Assembly: GCA_002404895.1 (NCBI GenBank)
Contig: DHKO01000032.1
Location: 1-56,345, forward strand
Origin: Treponema sp. UBA4692
GTDB lineage: Bacteria > Spirochaetota > Spirochaetia > Treponematales > Treponemataceae
Direction: 5' to 3'
DNA length: 56,345 bases
The notes under the pieces are model-generated. The model did no database searches. It was not told the origin of the DNA and was given only the letters and a program-made list of their open reading frames with translations. Each line of letters starts with the position of its first letter. Position 1 is the stretch's first letter. The translations under genes were made by a program, and so were the position numbers. Of this stretch, positions 33,783-42,278 are shown piece after piece.

Positions 33783-34386
33783 GTACGATGATAAAACTTG
33801 CTTTGAGAAAGTCCGCGAGTATGCGGAAAAAAATCTTTCAAAAGCGAGATACGAACATTCTTTTAGGGTCGCGGAAACTGCCGGAAAAATGTGCCGGCTT
33901 TACGGCCTTGACGAAAATCTTGGGAAAATTGCCGGAATGGCGCACGACATCTGCAAGGAAATTTCGGACGACGAGATGATTTCGCTTGCAAAACAGGACG
34001 GAAATTCAATTGAAGGGCTTGAGGCGAAAAAAACTTCGCTTCTGCATGGCAGAGCCGCCGCTGTAAAAATTCAAGGCGAATTTGGAATTCATAATAAAGA
34101 TGTGCTTGAGGCGGTCGCAAACCACACTTTTGGAAAGGCGAACTGCTCTGACTTGGCGAAAATTGTCTTTGCGGCGGACAAAATCGAGCCTGGGCGGCCT
34201 CAGTCAACGGATGAATACAGAAAAAATCTCTTCGCTAAGACTTTGGACTTCCTTGTGATTTCGGTCCTTGAGGAAAATCTTGAATATCTTGAAAAAAAAG
34301 GAAAAAAAATCGCTCCGGCATCTTTTGAATGGCTGAAGCAGCTTGAAAAAGACAATCTCGGCAAAACGGAGAATCTGAAAAATTGA
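33769..34386 (+). CDS. yqeK: HD-domain hydrolase YqeK
   Basis: The start is placed at ATG 33769, overlapping the end of nadD; the open frame back to 33742 begins with TTG inside nadD. The 205-aa product has H-S-F-R-V-A-E-T-A and M-A-H-D-I-C-K-E (HD pair), L-L-H-G and a later A-A-D-K-I-E-P-G-R. YqeK proteins hydrolyse diadenosine tetraphosphate symmetrically. The nadD-yqeK-lytR-rsfS order is conserved in many bacteria. Confidence 0.9.
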   Translation: MVSDKYDDKTCFEKVREYAEKNLSKARYEHSFRVAETAGKMCRLYGLDENLGKIAGMAHDICKEISDDEMISLAKQDGNSIEGLEAKKTSLLHGRAAAVKIQGEFGIHNKDVLEAVANHTFGKANCSDLAKIVFAADKIEPGRPQSTDEYRKNLFAKTLDFLVISVLEENLEYLEKKGKKIAPASFEWLKQLEKDNLGKTENLKN

Positions 34387-35612
34387 GAAACGTTAAAAAT
34401 TTCGCATCAGGAAACAAAGGAGCCGCGCTTCTCGCGCTTATTCTTCTGATTTTTATCTCCGTGCTGGTTGGGCTTTCTGTTTCTCTTAAAACTGACAAAA
34501 TTGAGGAGAATCTTGAAACTGACCGCGTAATCAAGACTCTTTTTGTTATGGAAGACAAAAATCAGGTTTTGTTCACCGATGTTTTTATCTATTATCCGAT
34601 TTCAAAACGCGGCGCGCTGATAAATATTCTTGGAAACACTGGCGCAATTTTCAGTTCTCTCGGGCGTGTTGACCGGATTGACGCGGTTTATTCTGAAAAA
34701 GGAATTGAAGCGTATAAAAGCGAAGTTGAAAAGCTTGTGGGGCAGACGATTCCGTTTTATGTTGTCCTTGAACTGGACAAATTTGGCGAGCTGACGGATA
34801 TGCTTGGCGGAATGAAAGTTTTTATTCCGTCTCCTGTTGACTTGAAAAGCGAAAAAACTGAAAAAATCGAGCGTTATCTTCTTCCAAGCGGTGTCGTGAA
34901 TCTTGACGGAGACAAAATTCGGACTTATCTGACTTACACGAATCAGGATGAAGATGATGAGTCTGCGGTTGAGCGGAGGCAGAATGTTCTGATTGCGTTT
35001 TTTGCGGCTCTCACGAGAAATTCGAGAACGCTTCGGAATATGAAAATGTTTGAAAAAGTCGCAAGGCGGATGGACTCAAATCTTGAGAAAAAGGAATTTC
35101 ACACGCTCATAACTGAAATCTCGAATGTCGATTCTGAGCATTTGAATCCGACTGCGATTACTGGCTCCAGACGTGTTGTTGACGGAAAAGTTCTTCTTTT
35201 CCCTTATTATGACGGCCAGCTTATAAAAGACGTTGTAAAACAGGCGGCAAACGCGCTTGTTTCTCTTGATGATGCAAACGTGAACCGTATCTATGTCCTT
35301 GAAATCCAGAACGGAACGAGGGTTCAGGGACTTGCGCGAAACACTTCCGCACTGCTCCAAAGCGCGGGATACGATGTTCTTAGCACGCTTAACGCAGATT
35401 CTGATGATTATGAGAAAACTGTAATAATAAATCATATCGGAAATGCCGAAGTTGCGAAAAGTTTGGGCGATTTTATTCGCTGCACAAATATTATTGAGGA
35501 CAAGTCTTCAGACGAGACTGACTATACGGAAGCAAGCTCTGAAGTTGACTTTACAATCATTCTTGGAAAAGATTTTGACGGACGCTATGTGAAATCATCT
35601 GGCGGAAAATAA
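34383..35612 (+). CDS. LytR-CpsA-Psr family protein with LytR_C domain
   Basis: 409 aa starting at TTG 34383, overlapping the yqeK stop by 4 nt. One transmembrane helix (about 15-35), an LCP-like domain (about 50-260) and a C-terminal LytR_C domain (about 300-380, from V-L-E-I-Q-N-G-T-R-V-Q-G). LCP enzymes attach glycopolymers to peptidoglycan. The usual S-I-P-R-D-T motif with its catalytic Arg is replaced by I-L-G-N-T-G, although the later R-R-Q-N is present, so phosphotransferase activity is doubtful. Confidence 0.8.
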   Translation: MRNVKNFASGNKGAALLALILLIFISVLVGLSVSLKTDKIEENLETDRVIKTLFVMEDKNQVLFTDVFIYYPISKRGALINILGNTGAIFSSLGRVDRIDAVYSEKGIEAYKSEVEKLVGQTIPFYVVLELDKFGELTDMLGGMKVFIPSPVDLKSEKTEKIERYLLPSGVVNLDGDKIRTYLTYTNQDEDDESAVERRQNVLIAFFAALTRNSRTLRNMKMFEKVARRMDSNLEKKEFHTLITEISNVDSEHLNPTAITGSRRVVDGKVLLFPYYDGQLIKDVVKQAANALVSLDDANVNRIYVLEIQNGTRVQGLARNTSALLQSAGYDVLSTLNADSDDYEKTVIINHIGNAEVAKSLGDFIRCTNIIEDKSSDETDYTEASSEVDFTIILGKDFDGRYVKSSGGK

Positions 35613-35666
35613 AAATCCGCTTGAAAAACAGCGCGCGAGGCTTTTTTAATTTTATGGAGGAAAATA

Positions 35667-36017
35667 ATGCCTGAAAAAACAGCAAAGGAAAATGCTCTTG
35701 AAATTGCTCAGATTATTGAGGACGGAAAGGCGGAAAATGTTACTGTAATCGATGTTTCGGAACTCAACAGCTGGACAGATTTTTTTGTAATCGGAACGAT
35801 TCACAGCTCGGCTCACTGGCAGGGACTTGCAAAGCAGGTCAAGGATTATGTCAGCGAAAATGAACTTGAAATCCACAAGACAAACAGAAAATTGCCAGAC
35901 GGCGACGACTGGAATCTTATCGATATTGGACCTGTTGTTGTTCATCTAATGTCGGAAGATGCAAGAAAATTTTACGAGCTTGAAAAACTCTGGCATGCGG
36001 GAAAAGTATTGAAATAA
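35667..36017 (+). CDS. rsfS: ribosomal silencing factor RsfS
   Basis: 116 aa with the RsfS/Iojap core: V-I-D-V-S-E-L-N-S-W-T-D-F-F-V-I near residue 30, and D-D-W-N-L-I-D-I-G-P-V-V-V-H-L-M near residue 85. It binds L14 and blocks subunit joining in stress. Shine-Dalgarno TGGAGG lies 8 nt upstream. Last gene of the conserved block. Confidence 0.93.
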   Translation: MPEKTAKENALEIAQIIEDGKAENVTVIDVSELNSWTDFFVIGTIHSSAHWQGLAKQVKDYVSENELEIHKTNRKLPDGDDWNLIDIGPVVVHLMSEDARKFYELEKLWHAGKVLK

Positions 36018-36105
36018 GCATTTCGCGTTTTTAGCTTCGCTTTTTAATCAAAAAGCTTGAAGCAAAAACGCGGAAAAGTTTCTGCGCTGATTTTTTCGTG
36101 CTGAA

Positions 36106-36146
36106 AATAAAAAAAGCAGGCTGCAAGATTTTCTCGCAGCCTGCTT
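36106..36146 (-). terminator. terminator of the acidic-protein gene (minus strand)
   Basis: AAGCAGGCTGC (36114-36124) and its complement GCAGCCTGCTT (36136-36146); on the minus strand the hairpin is followed by a T-run. It may also stop rsfS transcripts from the other side. Confidence 0.8.
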
Positions 36147-36181
36147 GTATGCCTTGTTAATTTTTTGGACGTTTTCAGCAA

Positions 36182-36445
36182 CTAGTCGTCAAGCTCGTTT
36201 GTGTCTTCGTAAAAATCGTCTTCAAAGCCGTCATTCTTTGATGAATCTACTGTAACTTGCTTGTCATTTGCGTCAAGCTCGTCTCCGTAAATGTCATCGT
36301 CAAAGTCGTCAAGCGCTTTGTCATCGACATTTTCAAAGTCATCTTCATTTCCGTTGTCTTTGTAGTCTTCCTCGTACTCATCTGTATAAGAAAAACTTAA
36401 ACAAGCGGCTGAAACCTTCCCAAATAAATTCTCGTCAACCAGCAT
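36182..36445 (-). CDS. small highly acidic protein, 87 aa
   Basis: From ATG 36445, preceded by a GGGAAAGG binding site, to stop at 36182. After about 20 ordinary residues the chain is very rich in Asp and Glu (D-D-F-D-D-D-I-Y-G-D-E-L-D) with spaced Tyr and Phe, similar in style to acidic tails of RNA-polymerase delta subunits or DNA mimics, but without a recognisable folded domain. It has its own terminator and is convergent with rsfS. Real gene likely; function unknown. Confidence 0.65.
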   Translation of the reverse strand: MLVDENLFGKVSAACLSFSYTDEYEEDYKDNGNEDDFENVDDKALDDFDDDIYGDELDANDKQVTVDSSKNDGFEDDFYEDTNELDD

Positions 36446-36605
36446 AACCTTTCCCTGTTTCTAAATAGATAGAAGCAAGTAAAATATAAATTTCTAAATG
36501 CCTTTAGTCAAGATTTATGGATAAACGCTTACTATTGGCTTAAAAACACATTTTGCGGCGCGGAAAAAACTAGACGAGAGCAAAACTAAAATTTAAGATG
36601 ATGAT

Positions 36606-37484
36606 ATGTCTAGTTCCCTAAAAATTTTGGCTCCTGCAAAGGTGAATATCGGCCTGAAAGTTCTTCACAACCGCGAAGACGGATTCCATAATATAGAAAG
36701 CATTTTTCAGACTGTTGATTTGTGCGACGAGCTTGAAGTTTCTCTTTTTGATGAAAGCGATAAAAAAAATATATGCGATGTCGAATGCGATTCGATGGTT
36801 TTGCCTGCGGAAAACACGCTGACAAAAGCTTACAATGCGTTTTGCGTCTCGACAGGCTTTGATTCAGGCGTGAAAGTCTTTATAAAAAAGAAAATTCCTT
36901 CCGGCGGCGGGCTTGGCGGCGGCTCAAGCGATGCGGCGTCATTTATCGTGGCTCTTTCAAAATTGAGCGGAATTCCTCTTTCTGATTCTTTGATGGATTT
37001 TGTCGCCTCAAAAACCGGAAGCGATGTGTTTTTTTTCTTTCATTCCGGATATTTTGAAAACGGAAAAGGCTGCGCTTTGGTCAGCGGACGCGGCGAGATT
37101 GTCAGAAAAATTTCGCCAAGAGACGATTTTGCTTTTCTGCTTGTTTTTCCGCCTGTCCATTCTTCGACAAAAGAAGCTTACGAGCTTGTTGACAAGGCTT
37201 TTGAGAATGGAAAAGACGTTTTGTGTCCGCCGTTTGAAAATCTTGAGAAAATGTATTATTCGCCTGTTTCTGAATGGAAATTCGCAAATTCATTCACTCC
37301 TGTTTTAAAAGAAAAATATTCTTTGATAGATTCTGCACTAGGGTTTATAATTGATTCAAAGGCTGACTGGGCTGAAATGTCCGGTTCCGGCGCAACAGTT
37401 TTTGGTGTTTTTGAGTCAGAAAAAGCGGCCGAAGCCGCGCTCTTAAAATGTCCAAAAGAGTGGAGATGTGTGTTGGCACATTGA
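36606..37484 (+). CDS. ispE: 4-diphosphocytidyl-2-C-methyl-D-erythritol kinase
   Basis: 292-aa GHMP kinase of the MEP isoprenoid pathway. Motifs: A-P-A-K-V-N-I-G-L-K near the N-terminus, the ATP loop P-S-G-G-G-L-G-G-G-S-S-D-A-A (about residues 98-111), and M-S-G-S-G-A-T-V-F near the C-terminus. No Shine-Dalgarno is visible. Followed by spoVG, as in Firmicutes. Confidence 0.92.
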   Translation: MSSSLKILAPAKVNIGLKVLHNREDGFHNIESIFQTVDLCDELEVSLFDESDKKNICDVECDSMVLPAENTLTKAYNAFCVSTGFDSGVKVFIKKKIPSGGGLGGGSSDAASFIVALSKLSGIPLSDSLMDFVASKTGSDVFFFFHSGYFENGKGCALVSGRGEIVRKISPRDDFAFLLVFPPVHSSTKEAYELVDKAFENGKDVLCPPFENLEKMYYSPVSEWKFANSFTPVLKEKYSLIDSALGFIIDSKADWAEMSGSGATVFGVFESEKAAEAALLKCPKEWRCVLAH

Positions 37485-37512
37485 CTTTTTGCTTAAAGTA
37501 AGGAGCTTGCAA

Positions 37513-37794
37513 ATGGAAGTCACAGAATTGCGGATTCGGAAAGTTACAGCGGAAGGAAAACTCAAGGCTTATGTTACTGTAACTTTTGATAACTGCTTTG
37601 TTGTTCACAATGTAAAAATCATTGAGGGGCAGACAGGGCTGTTTATTGCAATGCCGAGCAGAAAAACTGCGAACGGCGACTACAAGGATGTTGCCCATCC
37701 GATAAGCGCTGATTTTAGAAACGCTTTGCAAAATAAAATTCTTGATGAATATAACGCAGGTCATTTTGAGGAGTACGACTCTAAAGACGACTAA
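37513..37794 (+). CDS. spoVG: SpoVG family RNA/DNA-binding regulator
   Basis: The start is placed at ATG 37513 after AAGGAGC, not at the frame opening at 37468. The 93-aa product matches SpoVG: M-E-V-T-E-L-R-I-R-K-V, G-L-F-I-A-M-P-S-R-K, and H-P-I-S-A-D-F-R. In Borrelia the protein binds nucleic acids and regulates genes. It is 28 nt after ispE and probably co-transcribed. Confidence 0.92.
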   Translation: MEVTELRIRKVTAEGKLKAYVTVTFDNCFVVHNVKIIEGQTGLFIAMPSRKTANGDYKDVAHPISADFRNALQNKILDEYNAGHFEEYDSKDD

Positions 37795-37798
37795 AATC

Positions 37799-37827
37799 TT
37801 GATTATTTTTTGTTTTTAGAGTAAATT
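37799..37827 (+). promoter_or_regulatory. promoter of tRNA-Gln
   Basis: TTGATT (37799-37804), a 17-nt spacer, TAAATT (37822-37827), placing the start about 10 nt before the tRNA. Confidence 0.6.
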
Positions 37828-37842
37828 ATCAAACACTTGTTT

Positions 37843-37915
37843 TGGGACGTCGTCAAGCGGTAAGACAACGGCTTTTGGTGCCGTCATTCCACAGGTTCGA
37901 ATCCTGTCGTCCCAG
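37843..37915 (+). tRNA. tRNA-Gln (anticodon TTG)
   Basis: A 73-nt cloverleaf with acceptor TGGGACG/CGTCCCA, anticodon stem ACGGC/GCCGT with loop TTTTGGT (anticodon TTG), and T stem ACAGG/CCTGT. The 3' CCA is not encoded. Confidence 0.93.
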
Positions 37916-37916
37916 C

Positions 37917-37953
37917 AAAAGGCTTGAATCTTTTTGGTTCGAGCCTTTTTTGT
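37917..37953 (+). terminator. terminator after tRNA-Gln
   Basis: AAAAGGCTTGAA (37917-37928) pairs with TTCGAGCCTTTT (from 37939), with a T-run. Confidence 0.8.
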
Positions 37954-38086
37954 TTTTCTGGAAATTTGACTGAAGTATTTTTTTACTTGCTTTTGAACTT
38001 CTTCATTTTCAATCTTTTATTTTCCTATTTTATTTGTAGGTTACCGACTTTTATAAACTTTTAATAATCGTTAAAATATTTTTGAT

Positions 38087-39325
38087 ATGAACGAATACAG
38101 AAAAGATTTTCCGCTTTTTAAGGCGATTGACGATAATAATTCAAAAGAGAATGCCGGACTTGTCTATCTTGACTCTGCGGCGACTGCTCAGCGGCCTTTT
38201 GCTGTTTTGGACGCGATGCGGAATTTTTATGAGACGAGCAATGCGAATCCGTTGCGCGGAATTTATGAGCTTAGCGAGCGCGCGACTTGCGCTTATGAAA
38301 ACGCGCGGGAGACAACGGCGAAATTCTTGAATGCGAAAGATTCCAGAGAAATCATCTTTACAAGAAATTCTTCTGAAAGCCTGAATTTGGTCGCTTACAC
38401 TTACGGCTTGGCAAATGTGAACGAGGGCGATGAAGTCGTGGTCTCGATAATGGAGCACCATTCCAACATTTTGCCTTGGCAGTTTGTCTGCCAGACGAAA
38501 AAAGCCGTTCTGAAATTTCTTTATGTTGACAAGGAGACAGGCGAGATTCCTGAAAGCGAATTCTCAAAAATCACAGAAAAAACAAAAATTGTCGCGATAA
38601 CGCAGGTTTCAAATGTTCTTGGAACTACAAATCCGGTCAAGAAAATCGCGGAGATTGCGCACAAAAACGGCGCGGTTATTGTTGTGGACGGCGCGCAGTC
38701 GGCTCCTCACATAAAAGTTGATGTTCAGGACTTGGATGCGGATTTTTTCGCGCTTAGCGGACACAAGCTTTGCGGTCCTATGGGAATCGGCGCGCTTTAT
38801 GGAAAGCTGAATCTTCTTGAAGAAATGCCTCCTTTTATGCGCGGCGGCGAGATGATTGAGTATGTTACTGAAAATTCCGCGACTTGGGCTGAAGTTCCTC
38901 ATAAATTCGAGGCTGGAACTGTGAGCGCGGGAGACGCAGTTGGAATGGGCGCGGCAATCAAATATATAGAAGAAATTGGAATGGAGAATATTTCAAAGCA
39001 TGACAATGAGCTTGCTGTTCGCCTTGTGGAAGGAATGAAAAAAATTCCGCACGTTCAGATTGTCGGAAACAAAGACGGAAACAAGCGATGTGGAATCGTG
39101 ACTTTTACTGTTGACGGCGTTCATCCGCATGACGCGGCAAGCCTTTTGAGCGGCGAGAAAATCGCAATCCGCGCGGGTCATCATTGCGCGCAGCCGCTCG
39201 GCGCTTATCTTGGAGTTCCTGCGACAGCGCGTGCGAGCCTTTATTTTTACAACACGGAAGAGGAAGTTGACAAGCTGCTTGAAAAAATCTCTCTTCTAAG
39301 AAAATGGAGCGGCTACAAGGACTAA
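38087..39325 (+). CDS. sufS: cysteine desulfurase, SufS/CsdA type
   Basis: 412-aa PLP enzyme. The PLP lysine lies in L-S-G-H-K-L-C-G-P, the upstream V-D-G-A-Q-S-A-P-H motif binds the cofactor, and the catalytic Cys lies in R-A-G-H-H-C-A-Q-P near residue 365, the class II signature. It releases sulfur from cysteine for Fe-S assembly. No sufBCDU genes are in the window. A TAAAAT lies 9 nt before the ATG and no Shine-Dalgarno is seen. Confidence 0.9.
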   Translation: MNEYRKDFPLFKAIDDNNSKENAGLVYLDSAATAQRPFAVLDAMRNFYETSNANPLRGIYELSERATCAYENARETTAKFLNAKDSREIIFTRNSSESLNLVAYTYGLANVNEGDEVVVSIMEHHSNILPWQFVCQTKKAVLKFLYVDKETGEIPESEFSKITEKTKIVAITQVSNVLGTTNPVKKIAEIAHKNGAVIVVDGAQSAPHIKVDVQDLDADFFALSGHKLCGPMGIGALYGKLNLLEEMPPFMRGGEMIEYVTENSATWAEVPHKFEAGTVSAGDAVGMGAAIKYIEEIGMENISKHDNELAVRLVEGMKKIPHVQIVGNKDGNKRCGIVTFTVDGVHPHDAASLLSGEKIAIRAGHHCAQPLGAYLGVPATARASLYFYNTEEEVDKLLEKISLLRKWSGYKD

Positions 39326-39379
39326 AGTCTTCATTGCTTGCTCCTAAATTTTATTGTCTTTTCGTAACTGAAAGTCAAA

Positions 39380-39388
39380 TGCTAGAAT
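39380..39388 (+). promoter_or_regulatory. extended -10 promoter abutting the CDF efflux start codon
   Basis: TG-C-TAGAAT (39380-39388) followed by only 6 nt to ATG 39395; no Shine-Dalgarno and a weak -35. Predicts a leaderless mRNA. Confidence 0.45.
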
Positions 39389-39394
39389 CGAATC

Positions 39395-40564
39395 ATGCTT
39401 AAACTGCTGATCCGATTTTTTATCAAGAATCCAGATGAATATGAAAATGCCGAAGTGCGCACAAAATACGGGATTGTTACCGGCGCGTTCGGCATTTTTT
39501 TGAATCTTCTTCTTTTCGCGCTGAAATTTATTTTTGGCACTATTTCAAAAAGCGTTGCAATGGTTGCGGACGCGTTCAACAATCTTTCAGACGGAGCTTC
39601 TTCCCTTGTTTCGATTTTTGGATTCAAGCTTTCTCTGAAAAAGCCCGACAAAGACCATCCTTTTGGACACGGTCGCTTTGAATATATTTCCGGGCTTGTA
39701 ATCTCGTTTTTTATCTTGCTGATGGGCGTTGAGCTTCTGCGTTCATCTTTTGAGTCGATTTTTTCGCCTGAAAAAACTGAAAGTTCCGCAGTTTCAGTTC
39801 TGGTGATGTGCTTTGCCGTTCTCGTGAAATTTTATATGTATTTTTACAATCACAGAATCGGAAAGAAAATCGGCTCGGTTTCAATGGAAGCGACTGCGAA
39901 AGACAGTTTGGGCGACACGGTTTCTACTTTTGTCGTTCTTGCGTCGGTTTTTATTCAGAAAAAGACGAGCCTTCCTGTTGACGCTGTTGCAGGAATGATT
40001 GTGGGCGGATTTATTCTGAAAACTGGATTTGACGCTGCAAAAGAGACTATCGCGCCGCTTTTAGGCGAGGCTCCGTCAAAGGAATTTATAAAGGCGGTTG
40101 AGGAGGAGCTTCTGCGCCACAAGCCGATAAAGGCGATGCACGACATTGTTGTTCACGATTACGGCCCTGGAAGAAAAATGATTTCTCTTCACGCGGAAGT
40201 TCCTGGCGACAGGGACATTTTTGAGCTTCACGACGTTATCGACAACGCGGAAAACGACATCTCTAAAAAATTCGGCTGCTCGGTTGTGATTCATATGGAC
40301 CCGGTTCAGTCTTGCAACCCTTTTTTGGACGACTTGAAAAAGCACTTGAAGATAATTCTGTTTGTTGTGAATCCTGATTTAACAGCGCACGATATTAGAA
40401 TTGTTCCGGGGCAGACTCATTCAAACCTGATTTTTGACGTTGTAAAGCCGTTTTCATGCAAGATGACGGACAGCGAGCTAAAAGAAAAAATCGCAAGCGC
40501 GGTGAAAATCAAATATCCTGATGTGAACTGCGTGATTACGGTTGATGTTCCTTACGGAGAATAA
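39395..40564 (+). CDS. cation diffusion facilitator metal exporter
   Basis: 389 aa. The transmembrane half (about 25-215) has the CDF metal site V-A-D-A-F-N-N-L-S-D-G in helix 2 and D-A-V-A-G-M in helix 5, plus H-P-F-G-H-G-R-F-E-Y. A cytoplasmic domain of about 90 residues (G-R-K-M-I-S-L-H-A-E-V-P) follows. The C-terminus is about 90 residues longer than typical CDFs, with a second apparent dimerisation-domain-like module (H-D-I-R-I-V-P-G-Q-T-H). It would export Zn, Fe, Mn or Co. Confidence 0.87.
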   Translation: MLKLLIRFFIKNPDEYENAEVRTKYGIVTGAFGIFLNLLLFALKFIFGTISKSVAMVADAFNNLSDGASSLVSIFGFKLSLKKPDKDHPFGHGRFEYISGLVISFFILLMGVELLRSSFESIFSPEKTESSAVSVLVMCFAVLVKFYMYFYNHRIGKKIGSVSMEATAKDSLGDTVSTFVVLASVFIQKKTSLPVDAVAGMIVGGFILKTGFDAAKETIAPLLGEAPSKEFIKAVEEELLRHKPIKAMHDIVVHDYGPGRKMISLHAEVPGDRDIFELHDVIDNAENDISKKFGCSVVIHMDPVQSCNPFLDDLKKHLKIILFVVNPDLTAHDIRIVPGQTHSNLIFDVVKPFSCKMTDSELKEKIASAVKIKYPDVNCVITVDVPYGE

Positions 40565-40737
40565 GCGAAAAATTCATCTTGATAATGCGGTGCGGCAGAA
40601 AATGCTGTGGAAAATATGCCAATGTGATGTGGTGAAAAATGCTGCGGCAAGTGCGGTTGATTTTTCAATTCTTCAATTTGAACTTGCTCCGGCGGTTTTC
40701 CGCAGTTTTTATGTTTTTTCTGTTTCAATCTGACAAT

Positions 40738-40766
40738 TTGCGGTTTCTTATGCTAATCGCTATAAT
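40738..40766 (+). promoter_or_regulatory. promoter of the sensory binding-protein gene
   Basis: TTGCGG (40738-40743), a 17-nt spacer, TATAAT (40761-40766). The leader would be only about 10 nt and contains no Shine-Dalgarno. Confidence 0.6.
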
Positions 40767-40782
40767 AGATAACTGATTTCTT

Positions 40783-42255
40783 ATGAAAAAAATCCTGAAA
40801 ATTGTTATCGCATCTTCTTTGATTGTCTTTTTGAATTTGTTTTTATCTTGCCAGCCAAAAAACAGCAAGCCGCGGAAAATAAAATTAAATCCATCGGCTC
40901 CGGTTTCTCTTATCGTTTGGCATTATTACAACGGCGCGCGGCAGTCCATGTTCAATTCTCTGGTGAGCCAGTTCAACGACACAGTTGGAAGAAAAGAAGG
41001 AATTTACGTTGAGGGACACAGCCTCGGCTCGATTTCCGACCTTGAAAAAGCGGTTGCAGATTCTTTGTCTGGAAAAGTCGGAGCAAAAGAGCTTCCAGAC
41101 ATTTTTTCTTCATATGCAGACACGGCTTATTCTGCGCAAAAGCACGGAAAGCTTGCGAATCTCGCGGAATATTTTACAAAAGAAGAGCTTGATTCATACG
41201 TTGACGATTACATTTCTGAAGGCTATCTGAACAGAGATGACGTTCTTTATCTTTTTCCGACCGCAAAATCCACTGAAATTATGATGATAAACAAAACTGC
41301 GTGGGAGAAATTTTCTGAGGCGACCGGCTCGCTTTTGTCAGAACTTTACACAACTGAAGGCGTTTCTGCGGTTGCCGAGCGATATTACAAATGGACTGAC
41401 AGCCTTACTCCTGACATTCCAGACGACGGAAAAGCTTTTTACGGCAGAGATTCGATGTCGAACTATTTTATAATCGGAATGAGGCAAATGGGAACTGAGA
41501 TTTTTGAAGTCAAAGACGGAAAACTCTCGGTAAATGCCGACAAGGAAAAAATCCGCAGGCTTTGGGAAAATTATTATGTTCCTTATCTAAAAGGATATTT
41601 TAAGGCGTACGGAAAATTCCGTTCCGATGATGTGAAAACAGGCGACATTATCGCTTATACCGGCTCTACGTCTTCTGTGATGTATTTTCCAGACCGAGTG
41701 GAGCTTGAAGATTTGTCTTACAGTATCGACTACATTATTCAAAACGCGCCTGTTATGGAAAACGGCGAGAATTACTGGGTTCAGCAGGGAGCCGGAATGG
41801 TTGTTGCAAAATCTGACCCTGAGCACGAATATGCGGCGAGCGTTTTTCTAAAATGGTTCACGCAGGAAGAAAACAACATTCTTTTTGTGTGCGACTCTGG
41901 ATATTTGCCAGTAAAAAAAGCCGCAAACAGCATTGATTTTGTAAAAAAGGAAATATCCGAAAAAGACATAAAAATCAATCCAAAAGTTTACGACTGCCTT
42001 TCAAGCGTCATGGAAAATTTCGGCGAGATGAAATTCTACACGCCGAAAAGCTTCAGAAACGGATTCAAAGTTCGGAGCGTCCTGGATTTCGCATTGTCGG
42101 ACAGCGCGGAAAATGACCGGAAAAAGCTTGAGCAGGAAATTTCATCTGGAATTCCAAGAGAAAAAGCGATTTTAAAATATGTTTCAGACGATTCATTTGA
42201 AAAATGGTACAAAAATTTTTACGAGACTTTGATGAAAGAATCTGTCAAGCAATGA
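40783..42255 (+). CDS. solute-binding lipoprotein without permeases
   Basis: 490 aa with a signal peptide ending in L-F-L-S-C (lipobox, Cys near residue 23) and a family-1 extracellular solute-binding fold: S-L-I-V-W-H-Y-Y-N-G-A at the first strand, S-S-Y-A-D-T-A-Y near residue 105 and a late G-A-G-M-V-V-A-K-S. Family members usually deliver sugars to ABC importers, but there are no permease or ATPase genes here. It lies 23 nt upstream of a giant sensor kinase, so it may present the ligand to that sensor instead. Confidence 0.82.
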   Translation: MKKILKIVIASSLIVFLNLFLSCQPKNSKPRKIKLNPSAPVSLIVWHYYNGARQSMFNSLVSQFNDTVGRKEGIYVEGHSLGSISDLEKAVADSLSGKVGAKELPDIFSSYADTAYSAQKHGKLANLAEYFTKEELDSYVDDYISEGYLNRDDVLYLFPTAKSTEIMMINKTAWEKFSEATGSLLSELYTTEGVSAVAERYYKWTDSLTPDIPDDGKAFYGRDSMSNYFIIGMRQMGTEIFEVKDGKLSVNADKEKIRRLWENYYVPYLKGYFKAYGKFRSDDVKTGDIIAYTGSTSSVMYFPDRVELEDLSYSIDYIIQNAPVMENGENYWVQQGAGMVVAKSDPEHEYAASVFLKWFTQEENNILFVCDSGYLPVKKAANSIDFVKKEISEKDIKINPKVYDCLSSVMENFGEMKFYTPKSFRNGFKVRSVLDFALSDSAENDRKKLEQEISSGIPREKAILKYVSDDSFEKWYKNFYETLMKESVKQ

Positions 42256-42278
42256 TTTTGCCTGAAAAATTTTAAGGA

